Source: an uncultured Pelagibacteraceae bacterium
GTDB lineage: Bacteria > Pseudomonadota > Alphaproteobacteria > Pelagibacterales > Pelagibacteraceae
Length of the DNA stretch: 64,000 bases
Assembly (NCBI GenBank): GCA_902617805.1
Contig: CACMYF010000001.1
Coordinates: 1-64,000 of the forward strand
Direction: 5' to 3'
A model generated the notes under the pieces. That model did no database searches, was not told where the DNA came from, and worked only from the letters and a program-made list of their open reading frames with translations. The translations under genes and the position numbers were made by a program. Shown here piece after piece: positions 40,502-49,900 of the stretch. Position 1 is the first letter of the stretch; each line of letters opens with the position of its first letter.

Positions 40502-41793
40502 TAACCAAGCAATCTAATTAATGTTGGTGTTTTTAAAATATTTTTATTTTTTTTGAAAATAGACAAGCAATTATGAATATTAGTTTCAGTTGTTTTATGA
40601 GTTATAATAACTATTGTTGCTTTATTGTTTTTCTTATCAGGTGTCTGGATTAGCCTTTTAACTGAAATTTTGTATTTAGCTAAACGATTGGTTATTTCGG
40701 ATAATACACCAGGCTTATCTTTTACTTCAAATCTTAAATATAATGAATTTACATAATTATTTACATTATATGGCTTTAAAGATTTAAGCTTAGAAACACT
40801 AACACCAAAAGGTTTTTTTATATTTCCACGCAAAATTGATAATAAATCAGAAAGTAATGATGAAGAAGTAGGACCTGGACCAGCTCCCTCCCCTTGCAAT
40901 ACACTTTCCCCAACAGGTTTACCTTGCAGAATCACTGCATTCATTACACCGTTAACATTACCAATATAAGATTTTTTACTAACCAAACATGGATGAACGG
41001 TTTCAAAAAGATGATTATTCTTTAATTCAGAAATTCCCAGCAGCTTTATTCTTAAATCTAATTGATTTGCAATTTTAATATCTTTTAATTCAATTTTTTC
41101 TATTCCTTCCATTAAACATTTATGTTTTGAAATTTTACTGTTAAAGGCTAAAGCAGACAAAATTCTAACTTTTGCAAATGCGTCAAAACCATTTAAGTCT
41201 AATTTAGGATTACCAGGTTCAGCATAACCAAGTATCTGTGCTTTTTTTAAAACATCAGCAAAATTTTCATTTGAATTCTCCATTTCAGATAAAATATAAT
41301 TTGAGGTACCATTCAGAATTCCATAAACTTTTGATATTTTATTTGTTGCTAATCCTTCTTTAATAGATCTTAATATTGGGATACCTCCAGCAACTGATGC
41401 TTCAAATTCCAAATTAACCTTATTTTTTTCTGCAAGTTTTGCTAACTCATTACCGTGTTTTGATATTAAAGCTTTATTAGGTGTAATAACATGGATTTTA
41501 TTTTTTAAAGCAGTTTCTACAACCTTTTTAGAAATTCCATCCGATAAACCTATAGCCTCAAACAATATATCAATGTTATTTTTTTTAAAAATTTCTAAAG
41601 GATTTTTGTAAAATATTTTTTTATTAACTTTAAATTTTCGTTTTTTATTAATACTTCTTGCAGATACAGCAACTACATTTATTTTTTTACTTGTTTTAAG
41701 CTCAATATCTTTCTTTTTTGTATTTAGTTCGTTTAGCAAATAATTGCCTACCTGACCAAGTCCTACTACTGCAATATTAATTAATTTACTCAT
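40501..41793 (-). CDS. hom: homoserine dehydrogenase with C-terminal ACT domain
   Basis: VGLGQVGNYLL; GILNGTSNYILSEM; EPGNPKLDLNGFDA; GEGAGPGPTSSS. Confidence 0.95.
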   Translation of the reverse strand: MSKLINIAVVGLGQVGNYLLNELNTKKKDIELKTSKKINVVAVSARSINKKRKFKVNKKIFYKNPLEIFKKNNIDILFEAIGLSDGISKKVVETALKNKIHVITPNKALISKHGNELAKLAEKNKVNLEFEASVAGGIPILRSIKEGLATNKISKVYGILNGTSNYILSEMENSNENFADVLKKAQILGYAEPGNPKLDLNGFDAFAKVRILSALAFNSKISKHKCLMEGIEKIELKDIKIANQLDLRIKLLGISELKNNHLFETVHPCLVSKKSYIGNVNGVMNAVILQGKPVGESVLQGEGAGPGPTSSSLLSDLLSILRGNIKKPFGVSVSKLKSLKPYNVNNYVNSLYLRFEVKDKPGVLSEITNRLAKYKISVKRLIQTPDKKNNKATIVIITHKTTETNIHNCLSIFKKNKNILKTPTLIRLLG

Positions 41794-42017
41794 TTGCTTA
41801 TATCTGGATATTTACTTTTTTTTGTATAGTCATCTATATAAATCTCATATTCCTCTAATGTCATTGACGTTATATCATCTGCCTTTTTTAATATTTCATT
41901 TAATTTTTTTTGATTATTTTTATTTTCAATAGAATTTTCTGTCCAATATTGAGAATCTTTGTTTAAAGAACAATTGGCTAATATTAATGAAAAAAAAATT
42001 ATTATAAATATTCTCAT
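41790..42017 (-). CDS. small putative lipoprotein
   Basis: Signal peptide with lipobox LANC; 75 aa; overlaps hom and argC. Confidence 0.65.
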   Translation of the reverse strand: MRIFIIIFFSLILANCSLNKDSQYWTENSIENKNNQKKLNEILKKADDITSMTLEEYEIYIDDYTKKSKYPDISK

Positions 42018-43036
42018 TTTAATCCAGTCTTTTCAGGAAAATTAAATTTATTATTTAAATTTTGTACAGCTTGACCTGCCCCACCTTTAATTAAATTATC
42101 AATAGCAGATAGAATGATTATTTTATTACTATATTTAGATTTACACACTGAAATATAACAATTGTTAGTATTTATTACGTCATTGGTGCTTAACAATTTG
42201 CCAGACTTTAATATTTTCACAAAACTTTCATTTTTATAAAAACTAATCAATGTTTTTAATACTTTTGTTTGTGAAATATTATTTTCTAAATCAACATATA
42301 TAGTACTTAGAATGCCTCTAAACATTGGTGATAAGTGAGGAGTAAAACTAAATTGAAATTTTTTCTTAGTAAATTTTCTTAACATTTGATCTATTTCAGA
42401 ATTGTGACGATGAAAACCGACTCCATAAGCACTTAAAGATTCATATAGATTTTTATCTTTATACTTTTTGTGAACTCCTCTACCAGCGCCTGAATATCCA
42501 GATTTTGAATCAATTATTATATTATTTAATTTAATTAAATTTTTCTTAAATAAAGGAAATAAAGGAAGCAATATTGATGTTGGATAACATCCTGGGCATG
42601 AAATAATATTATATTTTTTAATCTCTTTTCTATTAATTTCAGGAAGCAAATAAATACTTTTTTTTATCAAATTAGTTGCTCGATGTTTTTGTTTATACCA
42701 CTTTAAATAATCAGAAGCTTTTTCTAATCTAAAATCTGCAGCAAGATCTATTAGAGTATGATTTTTGCTTAAATGTTTAGATATATCCTGTGCTTCCCCA
42801 TTTGGAAGTGCTGTAAAAATAACATGAACGTCTTTTAATAATTTTTTATTAAATTTTAAAATTTTTGGTAATTTATATTTAGATAAAGATTTATCGTAGA
42901 ATTTGACGTGTTTACCCACAGAAGAGTTTCCACAAAGGTATTTAATATTAATATATTTGTGTTTAACTAATAATTTAATTAATTGAACACCAATATATCC
43001 AGTTGATCCAGCAACTAATGCGTTAAGCTTAGGCAT
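42014..43036 (-). CDS. argC: N-acetyl-gamma-glutamyl-phosphate reductase
   Basis: GSTGYIGVQLIKLL; SCPGCYPTSILLPL; KSGYSGAGRG. Confidence 0.95.
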   Translation of the reverse strand: MPKLNALVAGSTGYIGVQLIKLLVKHKYINIKYLCGNSSVGKHVKFYDKSLSKYKLPKILKFNKKLLKDVHVIFTALPNGEAQDISKHLSKNHTLIDLAADFRLEKASDYLKWYKQKHRATNLIKKSIYLLPEINRKEIKKYNIISCPGCYPTSILLPLFPLFKKNLIKLNNIIIDSKSGYSGAGRGVHKKYKDKNLYESLSAYGVGFHRHNSEIDQMLRKFTKKKFQFSFTPHLSPMFRGILSTIYVDLENNISQTKVLKTLISFYKNESFVKILKSGKLLSTNDVINTNNCYISVCKSKYSNKIIILSAIDNLIKGGAGQAVQNLNNKFNFPEKTGLK

Positions 43037-43069
43037 TTTTTATTATAACAGTTAAAAATTAAAAAAAAA

Positions 43070-43507
43070 TTATCTTTTAGAGAATTGGAAGCTTCTTCTA
43101 GCTTTTCTTCTACCAGGTTTTTTTCTTTCAACTGCCCTTGAGTCTCTGGTAGTAAGTTTCTCTGTTTTTAAGGTGGCTTTTAGATTTTCATCAAATAACA
43201 CTAAAGCTTTTGAAATACCGTGAACCATTGCCCCTGCTTGGCCTGTAGGTCCTCCTCCTTTTACACTGCATCTTACATCATAATCAGTAGCCTGATTAAT
43301 AATCTCAAAAGGTCTTGTAATTTGCATTTTATGAGTTTCGTCAGCAAAGTAATCACTAAATAATTTACCATTTACATAAATTTTGCCAGAACCCTTTTTT
43401 AACCAAACTTTTGCTATTGATGTTTTTCTTCTACCAGTAGCGTATTTACTATCTTTAAAATCTAATTTTAATTTTGGAGATTTTGATGCTGATTGAGTAT
43501 TTTCCAT
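43070..43507 (-). CDS. rpsI: 30S ribosomal protein S9
   Basis: YATGRRKTSIAKVWLKKGSGKIYVNGK; DSRAVERKKPGRRKARRSFQFSKR. Confidence 0.98.
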   Translation of the reverse strand: MENTQSASKSPKLKLDFKDSKYATGRRKTSIAKVWLKKGSGKIYVNGKLFSDYFADETHKMQITRPFEIINQATDYDVRCSVKGGGPTGQAGAMVHGISKALVLFDENLKATLKTEKLTTRDSRAVERKKPGRRKARRSFQFSKR

Positions 43508-43508
43508 C

Positions 43509-43967
43509 TTAGTTTCTAGCTATATTTTTACTGTTTAATTTATCTAACTCTATTACAATCGGATTTTGTGCTGAATGCGGGTGTTCATTTCCTGCATAAA
43601 TTTTTAATTTTGTTAGTTGTTTTCTCCCCAATACTCCACCAGGTAACATTCTTTTAACTGCCATTTTTAAAGTTTCTCCAGGTTTTTTTTCATGTAGTTT
43701 CTCAGGTGTTGTAACTTTAATTCCACCTGGATGACCAGTGTGTCTGTAATATTTTTTATCTTGAAATTTTTTTCCAGTAAATTTTGCTTGTTCAATATTT
43801 TTAACAACAACAAAGTCACCATCATCCATATGAGGTGTGTATGTAGTTTTGTTCTTGCCTCTTATGATATTGGAAACAACAGTTGCTAATCTTCCAACTA
43901 CTGCATTCTTCGCGTCTATTTCATACCAAGATGAATTTAATTGGTCTTTTTTAGTGAATTTTGTCAT
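43509..43967 (-). CDS. rplM: 50S ribosomal protein L13
   Basis: WYEIDAKNAVVGRLATVVSNIIRGKNK; KMAVKRMLPGGVLGRKQLTKLKIYAGNEHPH. Confidence 0.97.
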   Translation of the reverse strand: MTKFTKKDQLNSSWYEIDAKNAVVGRLATVVSNIIRGKNKTTYTPHMDDGDFVVVKNIEQAKFTGKKFQDKKYYRHTGHPGGIKVTTPEKLHEKKPGETLKMAVKRMLPGGVLGRKQLTKLKIYAGNEHPHSAQNPIVIELDKLNSKNIARN

Positions 43968-44049
43968 TGTGCGAGGATTAATACTATTAATAATTACAAA
44001 GTCAATTTTATATTTAGCTTGAATTATGTAGCTTATATGCTAGAAATTA

Positions 44050-44095
44050 CTTGCCGATTTGATCCTATTGCGGGCTTATAACTGCTAAAAAGGAA
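44050..44095 (+). promoter_or_regulatory. SAM-II riboswitch aptamer (metY leader)
   Basis: TTGCCGATTTGATCCTATTGCGGGC...ACTGCTAAAAAGGA matches the SAM-II core (GATTT..., TATTGC, GCTAAAAAGG). Confidence 0.85.
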
Positions 44096-44116
44096 ATTTC
44101 ATAAAATTAATAAAAT

Positions 44117-44175
44117 CGGTAGGCATTTGAACTGTATTGTGCGCCTAACATAATGTTGAAGCACTAAAAAAGGAG
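44117..44175 (+). promoter_or_regulatory. SAM-V riboswitch aptamer overlapping the metY ribosome-binding site
   Basis: TAGGC/GCCTA stem, CATTTGAACTGTATTGTGC loop, GTTGAAGCACTAAAAAAGGAG just before ATG. Confidence 0.85.
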
Positions 44176-44179
44176 TAAA

Positions 44180-45508
44180 ATGACTAAAAAAAGAAATAAC
44201 CCTGAAACTATAGCTATCCACGGTGGTGACTATAGAAGTGACCCAGCAACGAACGCCGTAGCTGTTCCAATTTATAGGACAACATCATACCAATTTAACA
44301 ACACAGAGCACGCTGCTAACCTTTTTGCTCTAAAAGAATTTGGTAACATCTATACTCGTATAATGAACCCAACAAATGATGTGTTGGAAAAAAGAGTAGC
44401 TGCACTTGAGGGAGGACTTGCATGTTTAACTGTTTCTTCAGGACAAACTGCCTCAACTTTTGCTGTACTAAATGTTGCTCAAGCAGGAGACAATATAGTT
44501 AGTTCAACTGACCTTTATGGTGGAACGGTATCTTTATTCACACATACACTTAGTAAGCTTGGTATAGAGATAAGATATGCAGATCCAAGTAATCCTGAAA
44601 ATTTTGAAAAGTTAATAGATGATAAAACTAGAGCTTTTTATGGTGAAACTCTACCAAATCCATATTTAAGAGTTTTTCCAATTAAGGAAGTTTCTGATAT
44701 TGGAAGGAAATATAATATACCATTAATAATAGATAACACTGCATCACCTGTGATTTGTAAACCAATAGAACATGGAGCTGCTGTGGTAATACATTCACTC
44801 ACAAAATATATAGGTGGTCATGGGACAGCTGTAGCGGGTAGTATAGTTGATAGTGGTAACTTTGATTGGACCGCAGATCCAAAGAGACAACCATTATTTA
44901 ACGAACCGGATGCAAGTTATGGTGGTGTTATTTGGGGAAAAGCTGTACCAGAATTAACCGGCGCTAATGTTCCCTTTGCTGTTAGAGCAAGAGTTTGTTT
45001 ATTGAGAGACTTAGGATCAGCTCTGGCACCAGATAATGCTTTTGCTATAATTCAAGGACTTGAAACGGTTGCTTTAAGAATGAGACAACATTGCGCTAAC
45101 GCTGAATATGTAGTTGATTTTCTTAAAAAACATAAAGAAGTTACAAAAGTTATTTATTCTACAGAACACGATAAACCTATTGCCGATAGAGCAAAAAAAT
45201 ACCTTAAAGGTGGAAATGGACCAATGATTGGTATTGAGCTTAAAGGTGGGATTGAAGCTGGTAAAAAATTTATCGAGTCTTTAAAAATGTTCTATCACGT
45301 AGCTAATATTGGTGATGCTAGAAGTTTAGCAATTCATCCAGCAAGTACAACTCATAGTCAATTAAATGAGAAAGAACTAGCTGCATCAGGTGTTACACAA
45401 AGTTATGTAAGACTTTGTATCGGTATTGAACACATCGATGATATTATTGAGGATCTTGATCAAGCATTGAATAAATCTTCAAAAGGTAATTTAAAAGCTG
45501 TAAGCTAA
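44180..45508 (+). CDS. metY: O-acetylhomoserine sulfhydrylase / Cys-Met metabolism PLP enzyme
   Basis: ETIAIHGGDYRSDPATNAVAVPIYRTTSY; VIHSLTKYIGGHG PLP lysine; SAM riboswitch leader. Confidence 0.95.
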   Translation: MTKKRNNPETIAIHGGDYRSDPATNAVAVPIYRTTSYQFNNTEHAANLFALKEFGNIYTRIMNPTNDVLEKRVAALEGGLACLTVSSGQTASTFAVLNVAQAGDNIVSSTDLYGGTVSLFTHTLSKLGIEIRYADPSNPENFEKLIDDKTRAFYGETLPNPYLRVFPIKEVSDIGRKYNIPLIIDNTASPVICKPIEHGAAVVIHSLTKYIGGHGTAVAGSIVDSGNFDWTADPKRQPLFNEPDASYGGVIWGKAVPELTGANVPFAVRARVCLLRDLGSALAPDNAFAIIQGLETVALRMRQHCANAEYVVDFLKKHKEVTKVIYSTEHDKPIADRAKKYLKGGNGPMIGIELKGGIEAGKKFIESLKMFYHVANIGDARSLAIHPASTTHSQLNEKELAASGVTQSYVRLCIGIEHIDDIIEDLDQALNKSSKGNLKAVS

Positions 45509-45536
45509 ATTGAGTTTTAATGTCTACAAATAGGAA

Positions 45537-46562
45537 CTAATAATTAGGCTCTTTATATTTTACAATATAAAGAAAATACAATGTTGAAAGTATTATTAAA
45601 ATAGAATTTATCTGGTGTAGAGATGCATAAATCATTTTTACTCCAGATAAAATTGTAAGAACTCCCAAAATAATTTGAACCAATAAAGAAATTCCAATAA
45701 CGAAAATTGGCATTCTTAAATTTATATTTCCATTTTTTAAAACAAAATAAAGCATGTAAAAATATATTATGACAATTAAATATGCTAAATTTCTATGAAT
45801 AAATTGAACAAGTGATTGATCATCAAATACTGTAAGATTAAACAAATCATTGATTACACTGTCATCTGGGAAATATGATGAGCCCATTAAAGGCCAAGTA
45901 TTATAAATTTTTCCTGCATCCATCCCAGACACAAATGCTCCAATTATTAGTTGTAAAAATAATAATAAAAGAAAAAATTTAATTGGGTTTAATTGAATAT
46001 TAATATGATTAATTTTTATATCAGTTAGATTTAAATATTTCCAAAAAACTATAGACAAAATGATAAAAGCAGTAACTAAGTGAAGCGATAATCTATAATG
46101 ACTAACATCAATCCTATCAATTAATCCACTTGATACCATGTACCATCCAATAAATCCTTGAAAACATACTAAGAAAAAAATAATTGAATATTCTTTTAAA
46201 ATCCAAAAACCATTTTTAATTGTAAAATAGATCATTGGAAAAAGAACAGTTAGACCAATTAATCTTCCCAATTGACGATGCACCCATTCCCACCAAAAAA
46301 TAATTTTAAATTCATTTAAAGTCATATTAAAATTTTGCTCTTTAAATTCAGGTATTGTTTTATAGAGATCAAAATATTCTATCCATTTATTATTTGTTAA
46401 AGGGGGTAATGAGCCAATAAAAAGTTCCCAACTAGTAATAGATAGTCCAGAGTCTGTTAATCTAGTTAAACCCCCTACTAAAATAATAAGCACTATCATC
46501 ACTAATAAGGTGATCATCCATATTTTTAATTGAGAATTTAAAGAATAATTCTGACTATACAT
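45537..46562 (-). CDS. ctaA: heme A synthase
   Basis: GGLTRLTDSGLSITSWELFIGSLPPL; FWWEWVHRQLGRLIGL; VQFIHRNLAY. Confidence 0.94.
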   Translation of the reverse strand: MYSQNYSLNSQLKIWMITLLVMIVLIILVGGLTRLTDSGLSITSWELFIGSLPPLTNNKWIEYFDLYKTIPEFKEQNFNMTLNEFKIIFWWEWVHRQLGRLIGLTVLFPMIYFTIKNGFWILKEYSIIFFLVCFQGFIGWYMVSSGLIDRIDVSHYRLSLHLVTAFIILSIVFWKYLNLTDIKINHINIQLNPIKFFLLLLFLQLIIGAFVSGMDAGKIYNTWPLMGSSYFPDDSVINDLFNLTVFDDQSLVQFIHRNLAYLIVIIYFYMLYFVLKNGNINLRMPIFVIGISLLVQIILGVLTILSGVKMIYASLHQINSILIILSTLYFLYIVKYKEPNY

Positions 46563-46605
46563 GATTAAATAAATATAATAATTATTAATTAAACCAATAA
46601 ATTAA

Positions 46606-46896
46606 ATGTCGCCTAAAAACAAAAAAAAATTAGAAATAATAAGATCTAAATTGGATAAGTTAGATAATAAGTTATTATCTTTAATTAAATATAGAACAAA
46701 TCTTGTAAAAGAAGTTTTAAAGCTTAAAGAATTTAAAAAAGAAATAGTAGATAAAAAGCGTATCAATTTTATACTTAAAAAAATTCACTCAAAATCTAAA
46801 AAATTAAAGATTGATCCTAAAATTACTAATCGTATATGGAAAAATATGATTTTGTCTTATATCGATTACGAAAAGAGAAACTTTAAAAAAAAATAA
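46606..46896 (+). CDS. chorismate mutase (AroQ type)
   Basis: IRSKLDKLDNKLLSLIKYRTNLVKEVLKLK...WKNMILSYIDYE. Confidence 0.8.
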   Translation: MSPKNKKKLEIIRSKLDKLDNKLLSLIKYRTNLVKEVLKLKEFKKEIVDKKRINFILKKIHSKSKKLKIDPKITNRIWKNMILSYIDYEKRNFKKK

Positions 46897-47088
46897 TTAC
46901 TTACTGTGGGGTGGAAGCTTTTTTTCCACAAACATTTCGTGTTTTCTAGTATCCGGATTGTATTTCTTTGCTGAAAGTTTAACTTTGGCCTTCTCGCCTC
47001 CAGCAGGTTTTTTTACATAATAGAAGTAAGGGCTATCAGGTTTAGCCTCTGGAACCATTCTTACCTTAACGTGCGTTTTTTTTGCCAT
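46897..47088 (-). CDS. rpmG: 50S ribosomal protein L33
   Basis: MAKKTHVKVRMV...YFYYVKKP...AKKYNPDTRKHEMFVEKKL. Confidence 0.9.
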   Translation of the reverse strand: MAKKTHVKVRMVPEAKPDSPYFYYVKKPAGGEKAKVKLSAKKYNPDTRKHEMFVEKKLPPHSK

Positions 47089-47449
47089 TTTTTAATTCTT
47101 TTAATTTATTAGAAATTTTTAATAACTTATTTCTTAAATTTTCAGTTCTTATAGATTTATCTGCAATTTCGTCAAGCTTTAAAGAATCTTCATTATTTAA
47201 TATTTTTTTTACACCCTTTATTGTCATACCTTGATCTTTAAGTAAAAATTTAACTTTTTTAAGAAGATTTATTGTTTTCTCATCATAATATCTTCTATTA
47301 GAATTTAATATCATTGGTTTAATTTGTTTAAATTGAGTTTCCCAAAATCTAATGACGTGTGTTGGTAAAGCTCCTTTATCATTTGATTTAAGATTTAATA
47401 TTCTAGCTACTTCACCAATAGTTTTGTAAGCGCTATTTGATTTATCCAT
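47066..47449 (-). CDS. MerR-family transcriptional regulator
   Basis: YKTIGEVARILNLKS...HVIRFWETQFKQIKPMILNSNRRYYDEKTINLL. Confidence 0.9.
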   Translation of the reverse strand: MDKSNSAYKTIGEVARILNLKSNDKGALPTHVIRFWETQFKQIKPMILNSNRRYYDEKTINLLKKVKFLLKDQGMTIKGVKKILNNEDSLKLDEIADKSIRTENLRNKLLKISNKLKELKNGKKNAR

Positions 47450-47741
47450 TATCCTTTAAATTAACAAATTCTTTAAATTCCTTTGATGGCTTAAACAATA
47501 CAACGTCTCTGCTTGAAATTACTTTTGTTTCTTTAGTTTTTGGGTTTCTACCAATCCTAGACTTTTTTTGTCTTATAGAAAAAGTTCCAAATTTAGATAA
47601 TTTTAATTTTTTTTCGTTCTTGATGTTAGTAACTATAGTTGATAAAAAATCCTCAATTAAATTTTCTGATATTTGTTTTGAAAAACCAAGCTGCATATAA
47701 ACCAAATTAACTAAGTCTTTTTTAGTTAAATTAATTCTCAT
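47442..47741 (-). CDS. ihfA: integration host factor alpha subunit / HU family
   Basis: LTKKDLVNLVYMQLGFSKQISENLIEDFL; KLSKFGTFSIRQKKSRIGRNPKT. Confidence 0.9.
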   Translation of the reverse strand: MRINLTKKDLVNLVYMQLGFSKQISENLIEDFLSTIVTNIKNEKKLKLSKFGTFSIRQKKSRIGRNPKTKETKVISSRDVVLFKPSKEFKEFVNLKDNG

Positions 47742-47742
47742 A

Positions 47743-48744
47743 TTAAATATTTTGCTTAATCTTTTCTATCAAATTGCCTTTTACAATTCTATGACAAACA
47801 TCTAGAGAGTTTGAAAAGCCAATATAGTCAGTTCCACCATGACTTTTAACAACTGGAGAGTCTAAACCAATAAAAATTGCTCCATTATATAGTCTTGGAT
47901 CTAGCCTTTTCTTAAATTTTGTTAAGTTTGATATATTTAATAAAGATGAAATTTTACCTATTAATGTACCTGTCATCGCATTTTTTAATTCGCTTGTTAT
48001 AAAATTCGCAGTACCCTCTGCAGTTTTTAATGCAACATTTCCTGTAAAACCGTCTGAAACTATTACATTAACCTCTCCATCCATAAGATGATTTCCCTCA
48101 ATGTAACCAGCAAAGTTATAATTATCTGATTTTTTTTCATTTAATAATTGGTAAGTTTCTTTTATTGTCTCATTTCCTTTTAATTCTTCTGAACCGATAT
48201 TTAATAATGCTACATTTGGTTTATCATTTGGATAAAGCGAGGTGTATAAAGAAGCACCCATTATAGAAAAGTCTGATAAATTTTTTGAACTACACTCAAT
48301 ATTTGCACCCAAATCTAGTACAACACTCATTCCTTTTTTGTTTGGCCATAAAGCAGACAAAGCAGGTTTGTCTATATTTTCAATCATTTTTAAATTTAAT
48401 TTTGAAACAACCAATAATGCGCCTGTATTACCAGCCGATATTACTATATCTGCTTTCTTATCCTTAACACTTTGAATGGCAAGCCACATACTTGTATCTT
48501 TACCTCTTTTAGCTCCTTCTAGAGGACTATCTGTGCTTTCAATTTTTTTTTCTGTGTGGATAATTTCAAAAAATTCTTTAGAAATTTTTCCGTCGATTAT
48601 GTGATCTATCTTGTTTTTATCACCAAAAATTTTAAAAAAATTTCTTTTGTTTTTTGAATGATTTAAAATAATACCATCTATTATTTTCTTTGGTGATCCG
48701 TCACCACCCATTGCATCAACTGCAATTTTTATCAATTCTGACAT
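47743..48744 (-). CDS. plsX: phosphate acyltransferase PlsX
   Basis: IAVDAMGGDGSP; VISAGNTGALL; VVLDLGANIECSS; VSDGFTGNVALKTAEG. Confidence 0.96.
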   Translation of the reverse strand: MSELIKIAVDAMGGDGSPKKIIDGIILNHSKNKRNFFKIFGDKNKIDHIIDGKISKEFFEIIHTEKKIESTDSPLEGAKRGKDTSMWLAIQSVKDKKADIVISAGNTGALLVVSKLNLKMIENIDKPALSALWPNKKGMSVVLDLGANIECSSKNLSDFSIMGASLYTSLYPNDKPNVALLNIGSEELKGNETIKETYQLLNEKKSDNYNFAGYIEGNHLMDGEVNVIVSDGFTGNVALKTAEGTANFITSELKNAMTGTLIGKISSLLNISNLTKFKKRLDPRLYNGAIFIGLDSPVVKSHGGTDYIGFSNSLDVCHRIVKGNLIEKIKQNI

Positions 48745-48763
48745 TTTAATAGATTATAATATA

Positions 48764-48946
48764 CTATTCTTTTGGGTCTAAAACTTGTCTTCCCTTATAC
48801 ATACCTGTTTTAAGGTCTAGATGATGAGAAAGTCTATATTCACCTGATTTCTTATCTTCAACTATATTTTTAGTTGAAAATTTCATTGTTTGAGCTCTTC
48901 TCATTCCAGTTCTGGAAGGGGTTTGTTTACGTTTTGGTACAGCCAT
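48764..48946 (-). CDS. rpmF: 50S ribosomal protein L32
   Basis: [19 protein letters not shown]. Confidence 0.96.
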   Translation of the reverse strand: MAVPKRKQTPSRTGMRRAQTMKFSTKNIVEDKKSGEYRLSHHLDLKTGMYKGRQVLDPKE

Positions 48947-48948
48947 AA

Positions 48949-49416
48949 TTATGGGTTACTTACACTTTTTAAATAAGAATTCAAAGTTTTTTTTGATAAA
49001 TTTAAGTTAAATTCATCAAAATAATCAAGCAAATCATCAATATTGTGAAAATCACTCAAAAAAATTGAAAATTTTTTAGTTTTTTCTGACCTTGAAAGAG
49101 TGTCCCAAAAATGAATTTCTGAAATCATTGAATGAAATAAATTTATATAATTTTTCATTTTTTTATTTATAGATTGATCGCCATATCCAATTTCTCTAAT
49201 GCTTAATTCTAGCTGTCGAAAGTTAAAGTCATAAATTTCTTGTAAAATTTTCTTATTATCATCATTTTTAAAGTTTTTTAAAAAAAAAGAAAAATGTAAT
49301 AAAAACAATGTTAAACGATCAGAAAAAGTGTCATCTCTATTAAGATTCTTATATAAATCTTTATTTCTAGTGTAATTTATTAAATTGTTATAAATATAAA
49401 GATAATTTTCAGCCAT
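48949..49416 (-). CDS. ubiquinol-cytochrome c chaperone family protein
   Basis: [42 protein letters not shown]. Confidence 0.75.
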   Translation of the reverse strand: MAENYLYIYNNLINYTRNKDLYKNLNRDDTFSDRLTLFLLHFSFFLKNFKNDDNKKILQEIYDFNFRQLELSIREIGYGDQSINKKMKNYINLFHSMISEIHFWDTLSRSEKTKKFSIFLSDFHNIDDLLDYFDEFNLNLSKKTLNSYLKSVSNP

Positions 49417-49900
49417 GTTTAAAATATTATATATAATTTTAATTTCTTTTATAGTTACAAATTGTTCATTAAATCCTGTGGTAAAACATCATGGGGTGCC
49501 TTACTTGGAAAAAAAACAAGCAAAATTGATAGTTAACAAAACTAATATAAATGATATTAAAAAAATTTTAGGTAACCCTTCAACTACGAGTAAATTTGAT
49601 AATGATGTTTGGATTTACATTGAAAGAAAACAAACTCAATCTAAATTAAGTAATTTGGGTAGAATGAAAATATTTAAAAATGATGTTTTGGTTTTAGAAA
49701 TAGATAGTTATGGTATTTTAAAAAAAAAAGAATTTTATAACAAAGATGACATGAAAAATATTAAAGTTGTTGAAGCGACAACTCAATCAGGATTTAGAAA
49801 AAACTCATTTATATATGATTTTATGTCTAGTATGAGACAGAAAATTAATGACCCTCTTGGACAGAGGGCCAAAAAACGTAGACAAATTACCCAGCAATAA
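49415..49900 (+). CDS. bamE: outer membrane assembly lipoprotein BamE (SmpA/OmlA)
   Basis: Lipobox [30 protein letters not shown]. Confidence 0.85.
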   Translation: MFKILYIILISFIVTNCSLNPVVKHHGVPYLEKKQAKLIVNKTNINDIKKILGNPSTTSKFDNDVWIYIERKQTQSKLSNLGRMKIFKNDVLVLEIDSYGILKKKEFYNKDDMKNIKVVEATTQSGFRKNSFIYDFMSSMRQKINDPLGQRAKKRRQITQQ

